Origin: Rhizobium grahamii CCGE 502
Lineage (GTDB): Bacteria; Pseudomonadota; Alphaproteobacteria; Rhizobiales; Rhizobiaceae
Length of the DNA: 64,000 bases
Direction: 5' to 3'
Assembly (NCBI RefSeq): GCF_000298315.2
Contig: NZ_AEYE02000025.1
Span: 90,938-154,937, forward strand
The notes beneath the pieces are model-generated. The model was given only the letters and a program-made list of their open reading frames with translations. It was not told where the DNA came from and ran no database searches. Positions 26,188 through 35,113 of the stretch are shown here, piece after piece; within the stretch, counting starts at the first letter, position 1; each line of letters opens with the position of its first letter. The translations under genes and the position numbers were made by a program.

Positions 26188-27303
26188 CTAGTTCCCGCGA
26201 GGCACGCGATTGTAATCCGATGGTGGGACGTCGCCCGTGACCGAGATATTTCCCTGAATCCCATAGATGATCCGTAAATTGGCGGCCGCAGCCTGAAGCC
26301 AACCGACGGCATCCTCCGAGGTCCAAGCCGTGCCCCCCGGCGGCAGGCTCTCAAACAGACCCACGATCAGAGGATTCAAAGAGGAGGAGCGGCCGTTGCC
26401 GCCGCCCTGGTTCGGACCACCGCCCCTGCCGCCATCGGACGGAGCCGAGCGGACTTGATCGGAAGAGGTCGCAGATACTTCGCCAGAAGGACCCGAAGAC
26501 CTGGTGTGAGACGAACTCGAAGAGCCCCTGGACGAACCCGACGACGCCGCGCTCGCGGAGCCTGCGCTGCCGTGAGACGAATTAGAATACGCCGCGCCGG
26601 AGGAACCCGTGGCGGATCCCGAGTGATCTCCATAGGAAGAGTAGGTCGTTCCGCCGGTGCTCGACGCGGCTGCCGCACCGGTGACGAGCCCAGCCGCGTA
26701 CCCGCCCAGAACGTAGGCTCCGCGGCGATAGTATCCGCGCCCGTAGTCTCCGCCGCCATACTCCCCGTCACCATAGTCGCCGACACCGCGGTCTCCACCA
26801 CCATAGTATCCACGGCCAAAGTATCCGTTGCCGTTGCCCGAAACCTTGAGATCGCCTGAGTTGTTGACGGTGAGGTTGCCTGAGTCCTTCGCGACGATAT
26901 TGCCCCCGGAGTTCATGAAGGCGCGGTTCCCAACGACGTTGCCGCCCGAGTTCACCGTGTTGCGGATATTTCCGGACGCGTTGCTTCCTCCGCGGCCGGG
27001 CCCTTCCGCCAATCGCCCCTTTGCGCCGCCGACATCTGGCATACGAGTTCTTGGCTTCACTGGAGGACGGCTCTGCGCGCTCATCGGTGGCCGACCGTGA
27101 CTCGCCATCGGCGGACGCGGTGTTCGGCCCACCTGCGGACGCGGCGCCCCGCCCGGCCCTCCCGACGGGAAACGCGGTGGCCCGCCCATTGGCAGACTGG
27201 GCGGACCGCCGGGCGGTGGCGCAAACTGACCGAAGGCAACGTCCGACGTAATGGCAGTTAAAGCGATAAAAGCAAGGCTGGTGCACTTCAGACGGTTCAT
27301 CAC
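26188..27303 (-). CDS. Secreted Pro/Gly/Ser-rich low-complexity protein
   Basis: 371 residues. A signal peptide (LKCTSLAFIALTAITSDVAFG) is followed by a Pro/Gly segment (PPGGPPSLPMGGPP), an Asn/Gly-rich stretch with repeated S/NGGN and NSGDL units, a Gly/Tyr repeat region (YGGGDYGRGYYRRGAY) and a long Ser/Gly/Ala tract (about 215-290). A short folded-looking C-terminus (AWTSEDAVGWLQAAAANLRIIYG) ends it. The composition suggests a surface or matrix-like exported protein; no enzyme motif is present. Its start overlaps the DUF2092 gene stop by four bases, so the two are translationally coupled and likely act together. Similar pairs occur in related bacteria, from memory. Confidence 0.75.
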   Translation of the reverse strand: MMNRLKCTSLAFIALTAITSDVAFGQFAPPPGGPPSLPMGGPPRFPSGGPGGAPRPQVGRTPRPPMASHGRPPMSAQSRPPVKPRTRMPDVGGAKGRLAEGPGRGGSNASGNIRNTVNSGGNVVGNRAFMNSGGNIVAKDSGNLTVNNSGDLKVSGNGNGYFGRGYYGGGDRGVGDYGDGEYGGGDYGRGYYRRGAYVLGGYAAGLVTGAAAASSTGGTTYSSYGDHSGSATGSSGAAYSNSSHGSAGSASAASSGSSRGSSSSSHTRSSGPSGEVSATSSDQVRSAPSDGGRGGGPNQGGGNGRSSSLNPLIVGLFESLPPGGTAWTSEDAVGWLQAAAANLRIIYGIQGNISVTGDVPPSDYNRVPRGN

Positions 27304-28184
27304 TTGCCGCCTTCCTTTTCCGACGCGACGTCGGGTGTCGAATCGATCTTTTTCGCCCCGGCGGGAGGGTCAAAGGTGAATTCGGCGTCGGACAAAGGGG
27401 GCTGGGTCTTCCAGCTCGTGAATTCTGCGATGAACCGGGGTTGGCCCTGCAGCAACGGATAGGTGACGATCAGGCGATGTGGCGTCGCCGCGGTGTTCTT
27501 CTCGACCCACAATTCCAGATCGATACCGGACTTCTGAGAGAAGAACAGATGCCTGCACTCGATGCCGTCGACCTCGGCCGTCCCGACCTGCCAGGCGGCC
27601 ATGGCATCGCCTAATAGGATTTTGTCCGGAGAAGCTGCAAAAAGTGCACCCAGCGGAAAATCGAAGTCGAGCTTATCTGCAACCAAGTCAAGCGCGGACG
27701 GTATGTCGCCCGACGCGGGGGTCGTCCCGTATTTTTTGCTGTCGGGATAAAAGAGCGAGGCGGTCTTTCCGTCGTAGAACAGATTGTGCTTTCCGTCATC
27801 GCCGATAAATTCGACGGCGATCCGGTCGGGCCGGCGCACGGAGATTTTCATTGTATGAAAAATGTGAAGCGGCTGTCCGGACTGATCCAAATAAACCCTG
27901 ATCGTTTTCGCGGTGATCGAAAGGTCCCTTGCGAGTAGCGTCTTTCCCATTTGCGAAACGGCGGTCTTGGCCTCCTCGCTGATCGCCGGCTTGACCGGCT
28001 CATCTGCGCGGGCTGTCGGCAGCGCAGCGAATCCTACGCTCACGACGATCGCGACGGCTTGGACGGCATTTCGAAGTATCGCATTCAGACCTCGCCCGCT
28101 TTTGCCAACGACAGTTGGGTCCGCCGCGACTGAACAGTGTAGGCTTTTCAATAGGATTCGGTCCGAGCCATTGCAAACTCTCAT
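27300..28184 (-). CDS. DUF2092 periplasmic protein
   Basis: 294 residues from the ATG at 28184, with AGAGGAA six bases upstream. A long N-region leads to an export signal (AVQAVAIVVSVGFAALPTARADEP). The mature protein fits DUF2092: helical start (ISEEAKTAVSQMGKTLLA), then a beta-rich LolA-like barrel (MKISVRRPDRIAVEFIGDDG, NLFYDGKTASLFYP, LFFSQKSGIDLELWVEK) and DAEFTFDPPAGAKKI at the end. LolA/LolB-like folds bind lipids or lipoproteins; that role is inferred here. It is coupled to the Gly/Ser-rich protein gene, suggesting a shared envelope function. Confidence 0.85.
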   Translation of the reverse strand: MRVCNGSDRILLKSLHCSVAADPTVVGKSGRGLNAILRNAVQAVAIVVSVGFAALPTARADEPVKPAISEEAKTAVSQMGKTLLARDLSITAKTIRVYLDQSGQPLHIFHTMKISVRRPDRIAVEFIGDDGKHNLFYDGKTASLFYPDSKKYGTTPASGDIPSALDLVADKLDFDFPLGALFAASPDKILLGDAMAAWQVGTAEVDGIECRHLFFSQKSGIDLELWVEKNTAATPHRLIVTYPLLQGQPRFIAEFTSWKTQPPLSDAEFTFDPPAGAKKIDSTPDVASEKEGGK

Positions 28185-28294
28185 GTTCATTTCCTCTGTG
28201 ATTAAAGATTCGTTGGCAGGCAGGCCGGATGAGGGTTCCCGCCAGTAGCTGTTTTCTTCGCGCTTGAGCTTTCGGCGCCCAAGGAATGGGATGC

Positions 28295-28927
28295 TCAAAT
28301 GCCCTGGCAAAACCACACGCCTCCGACGATGATCGCGAACATCGAGAACGTCGACATGAGGCCGCATTGCACTCTGGCACTTCGGGCGCTGGGACGACTT
28401 GCGAACCAGCCGATGAAGGTTGAAAAAGTCGCCATCGCTGTGATCGTGCCAAGACCGAAGACGAGGAGATATGCCGCCGCTTCGGTAGTCGTGGGCAATG
28501 CCAGCGCCGGCACAATGCCTAGCAAGTGAGAACTGCCAGCCAGTCCGTGCACCGTGCCGACAGCGAAGGCCGGATGCTTGTGACCATGCGGATGATACCC
28601 GTCGGAATGGGTTTCGGCCTGGTCGGCAAATGCTGTGCGTAGTCCCCAGATGCCGATACCGCAGAGCATGACGCCCACGAAACGCTCGCTCCAGGCGGAG
28701 ACGACGTCAATGGACAGAGCGCCCCGCAACACAAGCGCGAGCAGCCCAACGCCCATGACCCCGGCGCTGTGCCCTACCCCCCATCGAATCCCTGTGCGCC
28801 ATGCACCAGCTTTGGCGTCGACGGCATACGGCGCAATGGCTGCAAGGTGATCGGGCCCGCAGACCACGTGAACAAAGCCTGCAAAGAGCCCGGAGGCCAG
28901 AAGGGTCGTCAGAAAGAAGGGGGTCAT
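28295..28927 (-). CDS. Nickel/cobalt-permease or UreH-like membrane protein
   Basis: 210 residues, about six membrane helices. The first helix carries GFVHVVCGPDHLAAIAPY, matching the His-x4-Asp-His signature of NiCoT/UreH-type transporters. A His-rich loop follows (HSDGYHPHGHKHPAF, about residues 108-122), then a second motif (VHGLAGSSHLLGIVPAL). Metal transport across the inner membrane is likely; nickel or cobalt cannot be distinguished. An ATG at 28951 is possible, but 28927 has AAAGG eight bases upstream and fits the family start. No urease or hydrogenase genes are nearby. Confidence 0.82.
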   Translation of the reverse strand: MTPFFLTTLLASGLFAGFVHVVCGPDHLAAIAPYAVDAKAGAWRTGIRWGVGHSAGVMGVGLLALVLRGALSIDVVSAWSERFVGVMLCGIGIWGLRTAFADQAETHSDGYHPHGHKHPAFAVGTVHGLAGSSHLLGIVPALALPTTTEAAAYLLVFGLGTITAMATFSTFIGWFASRPSARSARVQCGLMSTFSMFAIIVGGVWFCQGI

Positions 28928-29008
28928 GTCGTAGCCTTTCGGGCGGTCCAATTCGCATAGCGGTCAGGGAGCGCGGCCAACGTGGCACGGATCCGGCCAC
29001 GGCGCCCA

Positions 29009-30364
29009 TCATCGGTCGGGCAATCGAATGCGCGCTCGGACATGCGAGTTGATCATGTCCGCGAGCCATATCAGCCCGCCACGCCAGAATCCGTGCAACC
29101 GCGACTGATGGCTGCGGTAGAGGAGAACGTGACCAAGTTGTGCCACGCGCCCACGTAGGAAGCCGCCCGTGAACAGTCCAAATTGTCCAAGCGAGCCATA
29201 GGCGCCGTAGCCGCCTAGCGATACGATCGAACCGAAGTCCCTGTAGGAGAACGATGGCATGTCTTTCCCTTCCAGCCAGCCAGGAAGATGGCGGATCAAA
29301 TGCGAAGCCTGCTGATGCGCGACTTGTGCCGCCGGCGGTAGCGGCCTGCCGGGATCTCCCACGGAAAGACTGGAACAGTCCCCGACGGCAAAGATCCCGG
29401 GATCCCGCGTCGTCTGCAGCGTAGGTCGCACCACGATTTGGTTGTTGCGCGTCACTTCGAGCCCGTCGAAAGAGGCGCAGGCGTCCGAAGCCTTCACACC
29501 GGCCGCCCATACCTTCAGCCCGGCGTCGATCTGTGTTCCGTCCGCCAGTCGAAGGCAACCGGCTTCTGCAGCGACGACGCGCGCGCCTGTCAGGACGGTG
29601 ACGCCGAGTTTCTCGATACGCTCGCGGGCGGCGATCGCCACCCGATTGGGAAACGCACCCAACAGGTTCGGCCCGCTCTCGATCAGCGTCACCTTGACCT
29701 GGTCGCGCAGTCCTGCTGCGCCGTAGTAGGCAGAGGTATCTGCAAGCTGGACAAGCTCTGCGGCGAGTTCGACTCCTGTGGCGCCGCCTCCGACCACCGC
29801 GATGTGCAAGCTGCTCTTGGCGGCCAGCGCTTCGAGCATGTGAGCCATCACCTCGCGATTGAATTTCATCGCCTGGGAACGGCTGTCGATCGTGAGGCAG
29901 TGATCGCGCACGCCTGGCGTTCCGAAGTCGTTCGCCTCGCTGCCCGTCGCTAGGATCAGCGTATCATAGGAAATCGCGCGCTCCGGCAAGATGGAGCGAC
30001 CCTCGATTTCCAAGGGCTTCAGATGAAGCTTCCGCTCTTTCCGGTCGATGCCCTTGAGCTCTCCCGTCTCGAACACGAAATGTCGGTTGCGGGCTTGGGA
30101 GATGTAGGAGGTTTCCTGCTGCGAGACGTCGGTGGTACCGGCGGCGATCGTATGCAGCATCGGCTTCCACACATAGGCAGGCTCCCTGTCGACCAGCGTC
30201 ACGGCGATGGAGGCGTTGCGTGTGCTTCCCGGCAATTTCGAGGCAATTTCAAGTCCGGCGATTCCGCCGCCGACGACGACGATCTGGTGGGTGCCCGAAG
30301 GCCTGGCACCTTGGTCAGGGTCGTGTGGCTGCAGTTTGTCGGACGATGTGGACGGATTCGACAT
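29009..30364 (-). CDS. NDH-2-like FAD-dependent NAD(P)H oxidoreductase
   Basis: 451 residues with two dinucleotide folds: FAD-binding IVVVGGGIAGLEIASKL (from residue 28) and NAD(P)-binding IAVVGGGATGVELAAEL near residue 170, plus the FAD-contacting GIFAVGDCSSL near residue 325. The C-terminus (FGLFTGGFLRGRVAQLGHVLLYRSHQSRLHGFWRG) is amphipathic and basic, as in membrane-bound type II NADH:quinone oxidoreductases. Quinone reduction without proton pumping is the expected role. The ATG abuts the TAG of the preceding paralogue, so both are co-translated. Sulfide:quinone reductase is an alternative, but no clear catalytic Cys pair is seen. Confidence 0.88.
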   Translation of the reverse strand: MSNPSTSSDKLQPHDPDQGARPSGTHQIVVVGGGIAGLEIASKLPGSTRNASIAVTLVDREPAYVWKPMLHTIAAGTTDVSQQETSYISQARNRHFVFETGELKGIDRKERKLHLKPLEIEGRSILPERAISYDTLILATGSEANDFGTPGVRDHCLTIDSRSQAMKFNREVMAHMLEALAAKSSLHIAVVGGGATGVELAAELVQLADTSAYYGAAGLRDQVKVTLIESGPNLLGAFPNRVAIAARERIEKLGVTVLTGARVVAAEAGCLRLADGTQIDAGLKVWAAGVKASDACASFDGLEVTRNNQIVVRPTLQTTRDPGIFAVGDCSSLSVGDPGRPLPPAAQVAHQQASHLIRHLPGWLEGKDMPSFSYRDFGSIVSLGGYGAYGSLGQFGLFTGGFLRGRVAQLGHVLLYRSHQSRLHGFWRGGLIWLADMINSHVRARIRLPDR

Positions 30365-31726
30365 CTATCTTCTCCAGATGGCAGTGTCTTCGGCGATTTC
30401 GTTGATTGCGGGCCCGTGCCCTCCCCGATCGGCTCCCAGCTCGGACGGCTCTACGATCAGCCGTCCGCTGCGGCGGTAGGTGGTTAGAAGGCGCACCCAG
30501 TTCCCCAGGATCGACAGCCTTGCATGACCGCCGCCAGACAGAGTTCGAAGATGCAGCAGTCCCCACAACAACCACGCTGGAAAGCCGATGATCGAGCGGC
30601 CGCGAAACTCCGCAACGCCGACGTGGCGGGAGATGGTCGCCAGCTTGCTCGGCGTGAAGCATTCGTAAGGCTTGGAATGGGCGGTTTTTGCAAGCCGGGC
30701 GGCGATGAGCCTGCCGACGTATCGTCCCTGATCCTGCGCAACCGACGCCAGTCCCGGCATCGGGCGACCGTCGGGGCCGATAACATGGGCCGCATCGCCG
30801 ATTACAAAGCACTCGGGATGCCCCGGCACGGAGAGATCATTCAGGACCGCAACCTTTCCGTCGGGTTTGACATGCGCCCCGAGCGTGCGGGCTAGCGCCA
30901 CTCCCTGGACCCCTGTACACCACAACACCGTCGCGGCCGCGATATGCTCGTCGCCGACGACAACACCCGCTGCGTCCAAGTGAGTTACGGGAACGCCCAG
31001 CTTCACCTCGACCCCTTGGTCTTCCAGCGCGCGGGCCGCATAGGCCGAGTGTTGCTCGCTGAATGCCGGCAGCAATCTTGATCCCGAGTGGATCAGAACG
31101 ACGCGCGCCTTGCCGAGGTCGATATTTCGAAAGTCCGATGCGAGCGTCCTTCGAGTAAACTCGCTGATCGTACCTGTGATCGCCACGCCTGTCGGCCCAC
31201 CGCCTACGATGACCACCGTCATGTCGCGCGCCTGCTTTTCAGGATCAGGCTCCAATTCGGCGCGCTCGAACGCCTTTAGAAGTCGATTGCGTGCGGCGAC
31301 GGCGTCGCCGAGCGACTTCAGTCCAAGCGCGTGCGGCGCCCACTCCTCCTCGTGGCCAAAATAGCTTGTCTTCGCGCCCGTCGCGACCACCAAGATGTCA
31401 TAGGCTATATCGTCGCCTTCGTTCATGACGACAGCCCGGCGGGACAGGTCGATGCGCTTCGCCTCCCGCATTTCCACCCGGACGTTCGGCATCTCTCGCA
31501 GAAGCGATCGGATCGGCGTGGCGATTTCCGCGGGTTCGAGGATCGAGGTGGCGACCTGGAAGAGGAACGGTTGAAACAGGTGGTGATTGTTGCGGTCGAC
31601 AAGTGTGATGTCGGCGTTGCTGTCGCGCAGTGCGCGGACGACGGCGAGGCCTGCGAAACCCGCGCCGACGACTACGATCCTCCACCGCGATCTGCAGTTC
31701 CTCGTAGACTGTCTTTCAGCGTTCAT
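30365..31726 (-). CDS. NDH-2-like FAD-dependent NAD(P)H oxidoreductase (paralogue)
   Basis: 453 residues from the ATG at 31726, chosen because GGGG precedes it and it overlaps the TPR gene stop by four bases (an ATG at 31747 lies inside that gene). It has the FAD fold IVVVGAGFAGLAVVRAL, the NAD(P) fold TVVIVGGGPTGVAITGTI and ECFVIGDAAHV. The C-terminus (FPAWLLWGLLHLRTLSGG) contains a hydrophobic helix for membrane association. It is the same family as the gene after it but clearly diverged. Two adjacent, coupled NDH-2-like genes may form a heteromeric enzyme or serve different donors. Confidence 0.88.
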   Translation of the reverse strand: MNAERQSTRNCRSRWRIVVVGAGFAGLAVVRALRDSNADITLVDRNNHHLFQPFLFQVATSILEPAEIATPIRSLLREMPNVRVEMREAKRIDLSRRAVVMNEGDDIAYDILVVATGAKTSYFGHEEEWAPHALGLKSLGDAVAARNRLLKAFERAELEPDPEKQARDMTVVIVGGGPTGVAITGTISEFTRRTLASDFRNIDLGKARVVLIHSGSRLLPAFSEQHSAYAARALEDQGVEVKLGVPVTHLDAAGVVVGDEHIAAATVLWCTGVQGVALARTLGAHVKPDGKVAVLNDLSVPGHPECFVIGDAAHVIGPDGRPMPGLASVAQDQGRYVGRLIAARLAKTAHSKPYECFTPSKLATISRHVGVAEFRGRSIIGFPAWLLWGLLHLRTLSGGGHARLSILGNWVRLLTTYRRSGRLIVEPSELGADRGGHGPAINEIAEDTAIWRR

Positions 31727-32757
31727 TGTCGTGGCCCCACGAAGCATTCGGCCTGCTCGGCGGCGCGCCGCGCCCTAGCATGCAACCGTCGCGATCTGGG
31801 CGTATCGCGAAGTTTGAAATTGATCAGGGCCAACTCGAGACCTCGTTTCGGCCGGTTGCCGATTCCGATGAAGAACGTCGCAGCGTGGTCGGCGTACGCT
31901 TCAGGCCACCGTGCGAGCAGGCGCTCGTAGGATTCCGCAACAAGGTCGATTTGCGTGGCGGTACGGCGGCCGCGAGCGGCGAGGATCTCTGCGTAGACCG
32001 CCCGATACTCAGGATCGTCGGAGATCTCGAGCAGCGGCTCGACGAGTGCTTCGGCGACGTCCAACTGCCCGCGGGCGAGAGCGACTTCGGCCCTGTGCCC
32101 CCGTCCGGGTACGTGCGCCGGCACCACGGCTTCGAGCTCTGCGAAGAACGCGTCCGCTCGATCGAGTTCGCCGCGGCGCAACGCCAGAACTCCTCTTTGA
32201 AAGAGAAGTTGCCCGCATGGAAGAGGTGAAACGCCATCGTCGACGTCGAGCGCGGCCGCGTAGTACCTTTCGGCGGCGCCCCATTGATCCATTTCCTCCA
32301 GCAACGTCGCGAGGCTTCCAAGGGTATCAATCCGAGGATCGTGCTCGGCGATCCTTTCCCGCAGCACAAGCGCCTCGTCGTACCGTCCCACAGCCTGGAA
32401 CAGCGCCGCCCGACCGGCATCGATCTCCAACTTCGCGTGCCCGCTGGCGAGCGCCTGGTCGAGGAGTGCCTTGGCCTCGGAAAAGCGGTGGAACCGTTCC
32501 GCTATCCGCGCTCGAAGATAGATCGCCGCGGGCGATCGTGGCGCAAGGCCGACCGCCTCGTCGGCGACTGATTCCGCACGGTCGTGATCTGCGATACGGC
32601 CAAGCAGATCGCCGCGAAGAAACAGCAGCTTCGACAACACCTGCAAATTCCCGAAGGTTGCGCCCGCGACGCGGTCCCGCTCCAACCCGTCGATCGAGGT
32701 CGACAGGTTGGAGAGAGCGATGCGCCCGCTTGTATAGCGCCCGCGATCGATCATCAT
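31723..32757 (-). CDS. TPR-repeat protein
   Basis: 344 residues, almost wholly helical, with tetratricopeptide-like pairs throughout (DHDRAESVADEAVGLAPRSPAA, HRFSEAKALLDQALASGH, DQWGAAERYYAAALDVDDG, GELDRADAFFAELEAVVP). No signal peptide or catalytic domain is visible. Such proteins scaffold complexes. It overlaps the SDR gene upstream and the NDH-2-like gene downstream by four bases each, so it is in the middle of a tightly coupled run and may hold operon products together; that role is inferred. Confidence 0.83.
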   Translation of the reverse strand: MMIDRGRYTSGRIALSNLSTSIDGLERDRVAGATFGNLQVLSKLLFLRGDLLGRIADHDRAESVADEAVGLAPRSPAAIYLRARIAERFHRFSEAKALLDQALASGHAKLEIDAGRAALFQAVGRYDEALVLRERIAEHDPRIDTLGSLATLLEEMDQWGAAERYYAAALDVDDGVSPLPCGQLLFQRGVLALRRGELDRADAFFAELEAVVPAHVPGRGHRAEVALARGQLDVAEALVEPLLEISDDPEYRAVYAEILAARGRRTATQIDLVAESYERLLARWPEAYADHAATFFIGIGNRPKRGLELALINFKLRDTPRSRRLHARARRAAEQAECFVGPRQ

Positions 32758-33542
32758 GCCGCGTGACTTTTTACGCCGGTCAGCAGCGCCGGATACCCCC
32801 GAGTCAGCGAGCCCCCGTCGATCGCGATCGTATCGCCATTGATCGATCGTGCGCTGTCGGACGCGAGAAACACGGCAGCCGCGGCGATTTCTTCCGCTGC
32901 CACGACGCGGTTCATCGGAATGACGCTCAGGAACAGGTCGCGCATGGCGGGATCCTCGAGTTCCTTCCTAGTCAGTGGCGTTTCCACGAGACCTGGCGCG
33001 ATGCCAACGACGCGAATGCCTCGGCCACCGAGTTCCAGCGCGCCGCACCGGGTGATCATGTCCACCCCGGCCTTCGCGGCGCAGTAGGCCGCCTGACCTT
33101 CGCCGGGCTGGCGTGCGTTCACCGAGGAGATGTTGATGATGACACCCGGCCGTCCCTGTTCGATCATGATCCGGGCCCCATGCTTGACGCCGAAGAAGAC
33201 CCCGCCGAGCGTCACGGCATGAACTGCCCTCCACTTTTCGGCGGAGAGTTCGGTAAGCGGAGTGATCGCGCCAAAGCCGGCGCAATTGACAACGACGTCC
33301 AGGGACCCGAACGTGTCGTGGGCCGCCCGCAGTGCGCCTTCGACCTGATCCTCGTCCGAAACGTCGACGACCCGGCCAATGGAGCGCTCGCCGAGCGCAC
33401 GGGTCGCCTCATCGAGCGCCTTCGCATTGAGATCGCAAAGCACCACGCTCGCGCCCGCTTCGACAAATGCCGTCGCGATGGCTTTGCCGATGCCGGATGC
33501 GGCGCCGGTCACGACGGCGCCCTTGCCCTTCAACATGTCCAT
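32754..33542 (-). CDS. Classical SDR-family oxidoreductase
   Basis: 262 residues. Cofactor motif VVTGAASGIGKAIA, NAG-type NCAGFG, catalytic Ser in IINISSVNA, Tyr-x3-Lys in AAYCAAKAG, and the terminal NGDTIAIDGGSLT typical of classical SDRs. Asp in LCDLNAKAL after strand 2 favours NAD over NADP. Substrate is unknown, though its position between oxidative and decarboxylase genes suggests oxidation of a hydroxy or reduction of a keto intermediate. The ATG at 33542 has AAGGAG eight bases upstream; an in-frame GTG at 33548 is too close. The stop overlaps the TPR gene. Confidence 0.9.
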   Translation of the reverse strand: MDMLKGKGAVVTGAASGIGKAIATAFVEAGASVVLCDLNAKALDEATRALGERSIGRVVDVSDEDQVEGALRAAHDTFGSLDVVVNCAGFGAITPLTELSAEKWRAVHAVTLGGVFFGVKHGARIMIEQGRPGVIINISSVNARQPGEGQAAYCAAKAGVDMITRCGALELGGRGIRVVGIAPGLVETPLTRKELEDPAMRDLFLSVIPMNRVVAAEEIAAAAVFLASDSARSINGDTIAIDGGSLTRGYPALLTGVKSHAA

Positions 33543-33622
33543 ATTCACTTCTCCTTGATGTGTGGAATGGTTACCGCATAGGGATCGGATCCTGCGTCCG
33601 GGTTCCCTTTAGGTTGCAAGCT

Positions 33623-34246
33623 TCAGAGGATTGTCGCCATCTCGTGGAACGAGAGCCGCGGGTTGCGAGGAAACAGCTTGGCGTCATTGCCGTAGCCGAT
33701 GTTGATAATGACGTTCGCCTTGATGTTGCCGTCGGGAAAGAACTCTTGCTCGACCTTGGCTGGGTCAAAGCCCGTGATCGGCCCCGCATCCAGGCCCACG
33801 GCGCGCAGCGCAAGAATGAAGTACGCGACCTGAAGGGTGCCGTTTTGAGCAGCACTGCGGGCAGCGAGGTCCGGGTTGTCGGCGAACCAGCTCTTCGCAT
33901 CGGCGTGCGGGAGAAGAAACGGCAGGAGTTCGTAAAACTTCAGATCATAGCCCGTGATGGCGACGACCGGTGCGCCCGTGGTCTTATCGACATTGCTGGG
34001 CATGAGCGCCGGACGCAGCCGCTCCTTGGCTGCCGTCGAGGTCAGGAAAAGCACGCGCAGAGGCTGCTGGTTCGCCGAGGTCGGCCCCATCTTGGCGAGG
34101 TCGAGCGCGTCACGCAGAAGCGCGTCAGGAACGGGAAACTCGTGGAAGGCGTTGTGGGTCCGCGCCTCGGTAAAGAGCTGGGCCACGGCATCGGTGCCGA
34201 GCGGTTCGCCACGACGCAGGCTGTTGGGGTCAACATTGGCAATCAT
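33623..34246 (-). CDS. Nitroreductase-family protein, RutE-like (malonic semialdehyde reductase type)
   Basis: 207 residues of the FMN-dependent nitroreductase fold. ARTHNAFHEFPVPDALLRDALDLAKMGPTSANQQPLRVLFL carries the N-terminal FMN-contact region and the conserved S-x-N; later LQVAYFILALRAVGLDAGPITGFD and ANVIINIGYG complete the flavin site. The pattern is that of RutE/HadB-like proteins, which reduce malonic semialdehyde or similar small compounds. There are no other rut genes nearby, so a different small aldehyde or quinone is possible. AAGGAAA lies just before the ATG. Confidence 0.85.
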   Translation of the reverse strand: MIANVDPNSLRRGEPLGTDAVAQLFTEARTHNAFHEFPVPDALLRDALDLAKMGPTSANQQPLRVLFLTSTAAKERLRPALMPSNVDKTTGAPVVAITGYDLKFYELLPFLLPHADAKSWFADNPDLAARSAAQNGTLQVAYFILALRAVGLDAGPITGFDPAKVEQEFFPDGNIKANVIINIGYGNDAKLFPRNPRLSFHEMATIL

Positions 34247-34324
34247 TTGGTTTCCTTTTGCGATTGGAGTATCTGGGGGAAGCGGACGACGAGCGCTGCC
34301 TTGGCAGTCGCTCTCCGCGCACCT

Positions 34325-35113
34325 TCATCGCGCTCTGGCCTCAAGGTAGTCGTGGACGACTTCACCGTCGTTGAGCGTCATGTCCCAGAGGTGCTGGCGG
34401 CCTTCGAGAACGCGCACGACCGGAAGCGCGGCGACCGGGCAGCCGACGTGCGGGACCATGAACAGTTCTGCAGGGCCGCCCCATGCGCCCTTCAACCGGA
34501 CATCGTAGAGATTGACCTTGACGAGCTGGGCGACCTTCGGCGTGCGAGCGTCGACGTCGGGAAGCAGCTTCAGCACGAGTTGCGTCGTCTGCAGTTCCTG
34601 CTCGATCTCGGCCAGGCGATCGGACAGGTCCACCATGCGGTACGGCATGGTTGCAAGCGCGACCTGGGTGCCGCCATAGGACAGGGTCCCGGTCAGTACC
34701 TCCCGGACGGCCTTGAGCTCGGGCTCCCCATGACGCTTCGGGAAGCCGAGGATCTCCCGCCCGGCGAGCGTCGGGGACTCGCTGTTGAGGAAAGCCTGGA
34801 AGACGTAGATGACCGGCTTGCCCTCGAAGGTGCAGGCCACCGAATGGCCGATCTCGACGTACGGCCCGAACCCGCTGACCTCGGTCATGTTCCGCCACTC
34901 TATGGTGACGCGGTTGCCCTCTGCGGGTTCGAGAGGTCTGGGGACGACCGCGCGTACGGCCTCCGCGGTGCTCTCGTAGGTGACGATGAGCTGGTGCATG
35001 TCCTTGTAGTGCCATGGCCCACGCGGATAGCTGGGCCTCAGCGTCGACATCACCGGATGCTCCAGGAACCAGTCGGTGACACTTCCATTGTCTTTCATGT
35101 TGTCCATGTTCAT
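34325..35113 (-). CDS. Acetoacetate decarboxylase-family protein
   Basis: 262 residues matching the acetoacetate decarboxylase fold, including GREILGFPKRHGEPEL, in which the Lys corresponds to the Schiff-base region of ADC. Upstream is EIGHSVACTFEGKPVIYVFQAFL and downstream VKVNLYDVRLKGAWGGPAEL. The family includes true decarboxylases and relatives with aldolase or other activities, so the substrate is uncertain. The ATG overlaps the DUF4331 gene stop by four bases; a second ATG at 35107 has better-spaced GGAG. The context suggests a beta-keto acid or similar product of the neighbouring oxidases. Confidence 0.87.
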   Translation of the reverse strand: MNMDNMKDNGSVTDWFLEHPVMSTLRPSYPRGPWHYKDMHQLIVTYESTAEAVRAVVPRPLEPAEGNRVTIEWRNMTEVSGFGPYVEIGHSVACTFEGKPVIYVFQAFLNSESPTLAGREILGFPKRHGEPELKAVREVLTGTLSYGGTQVALATMPYRMVDLSDRLAEIEQELQTTQLVLKLLPDVDARTPKVAQLVKVNLYDVRLKGAWGGPAELFMVPHVGCPVAALPVVRVLEGRQHLWDMTLNDGEVVHDYLEARAR

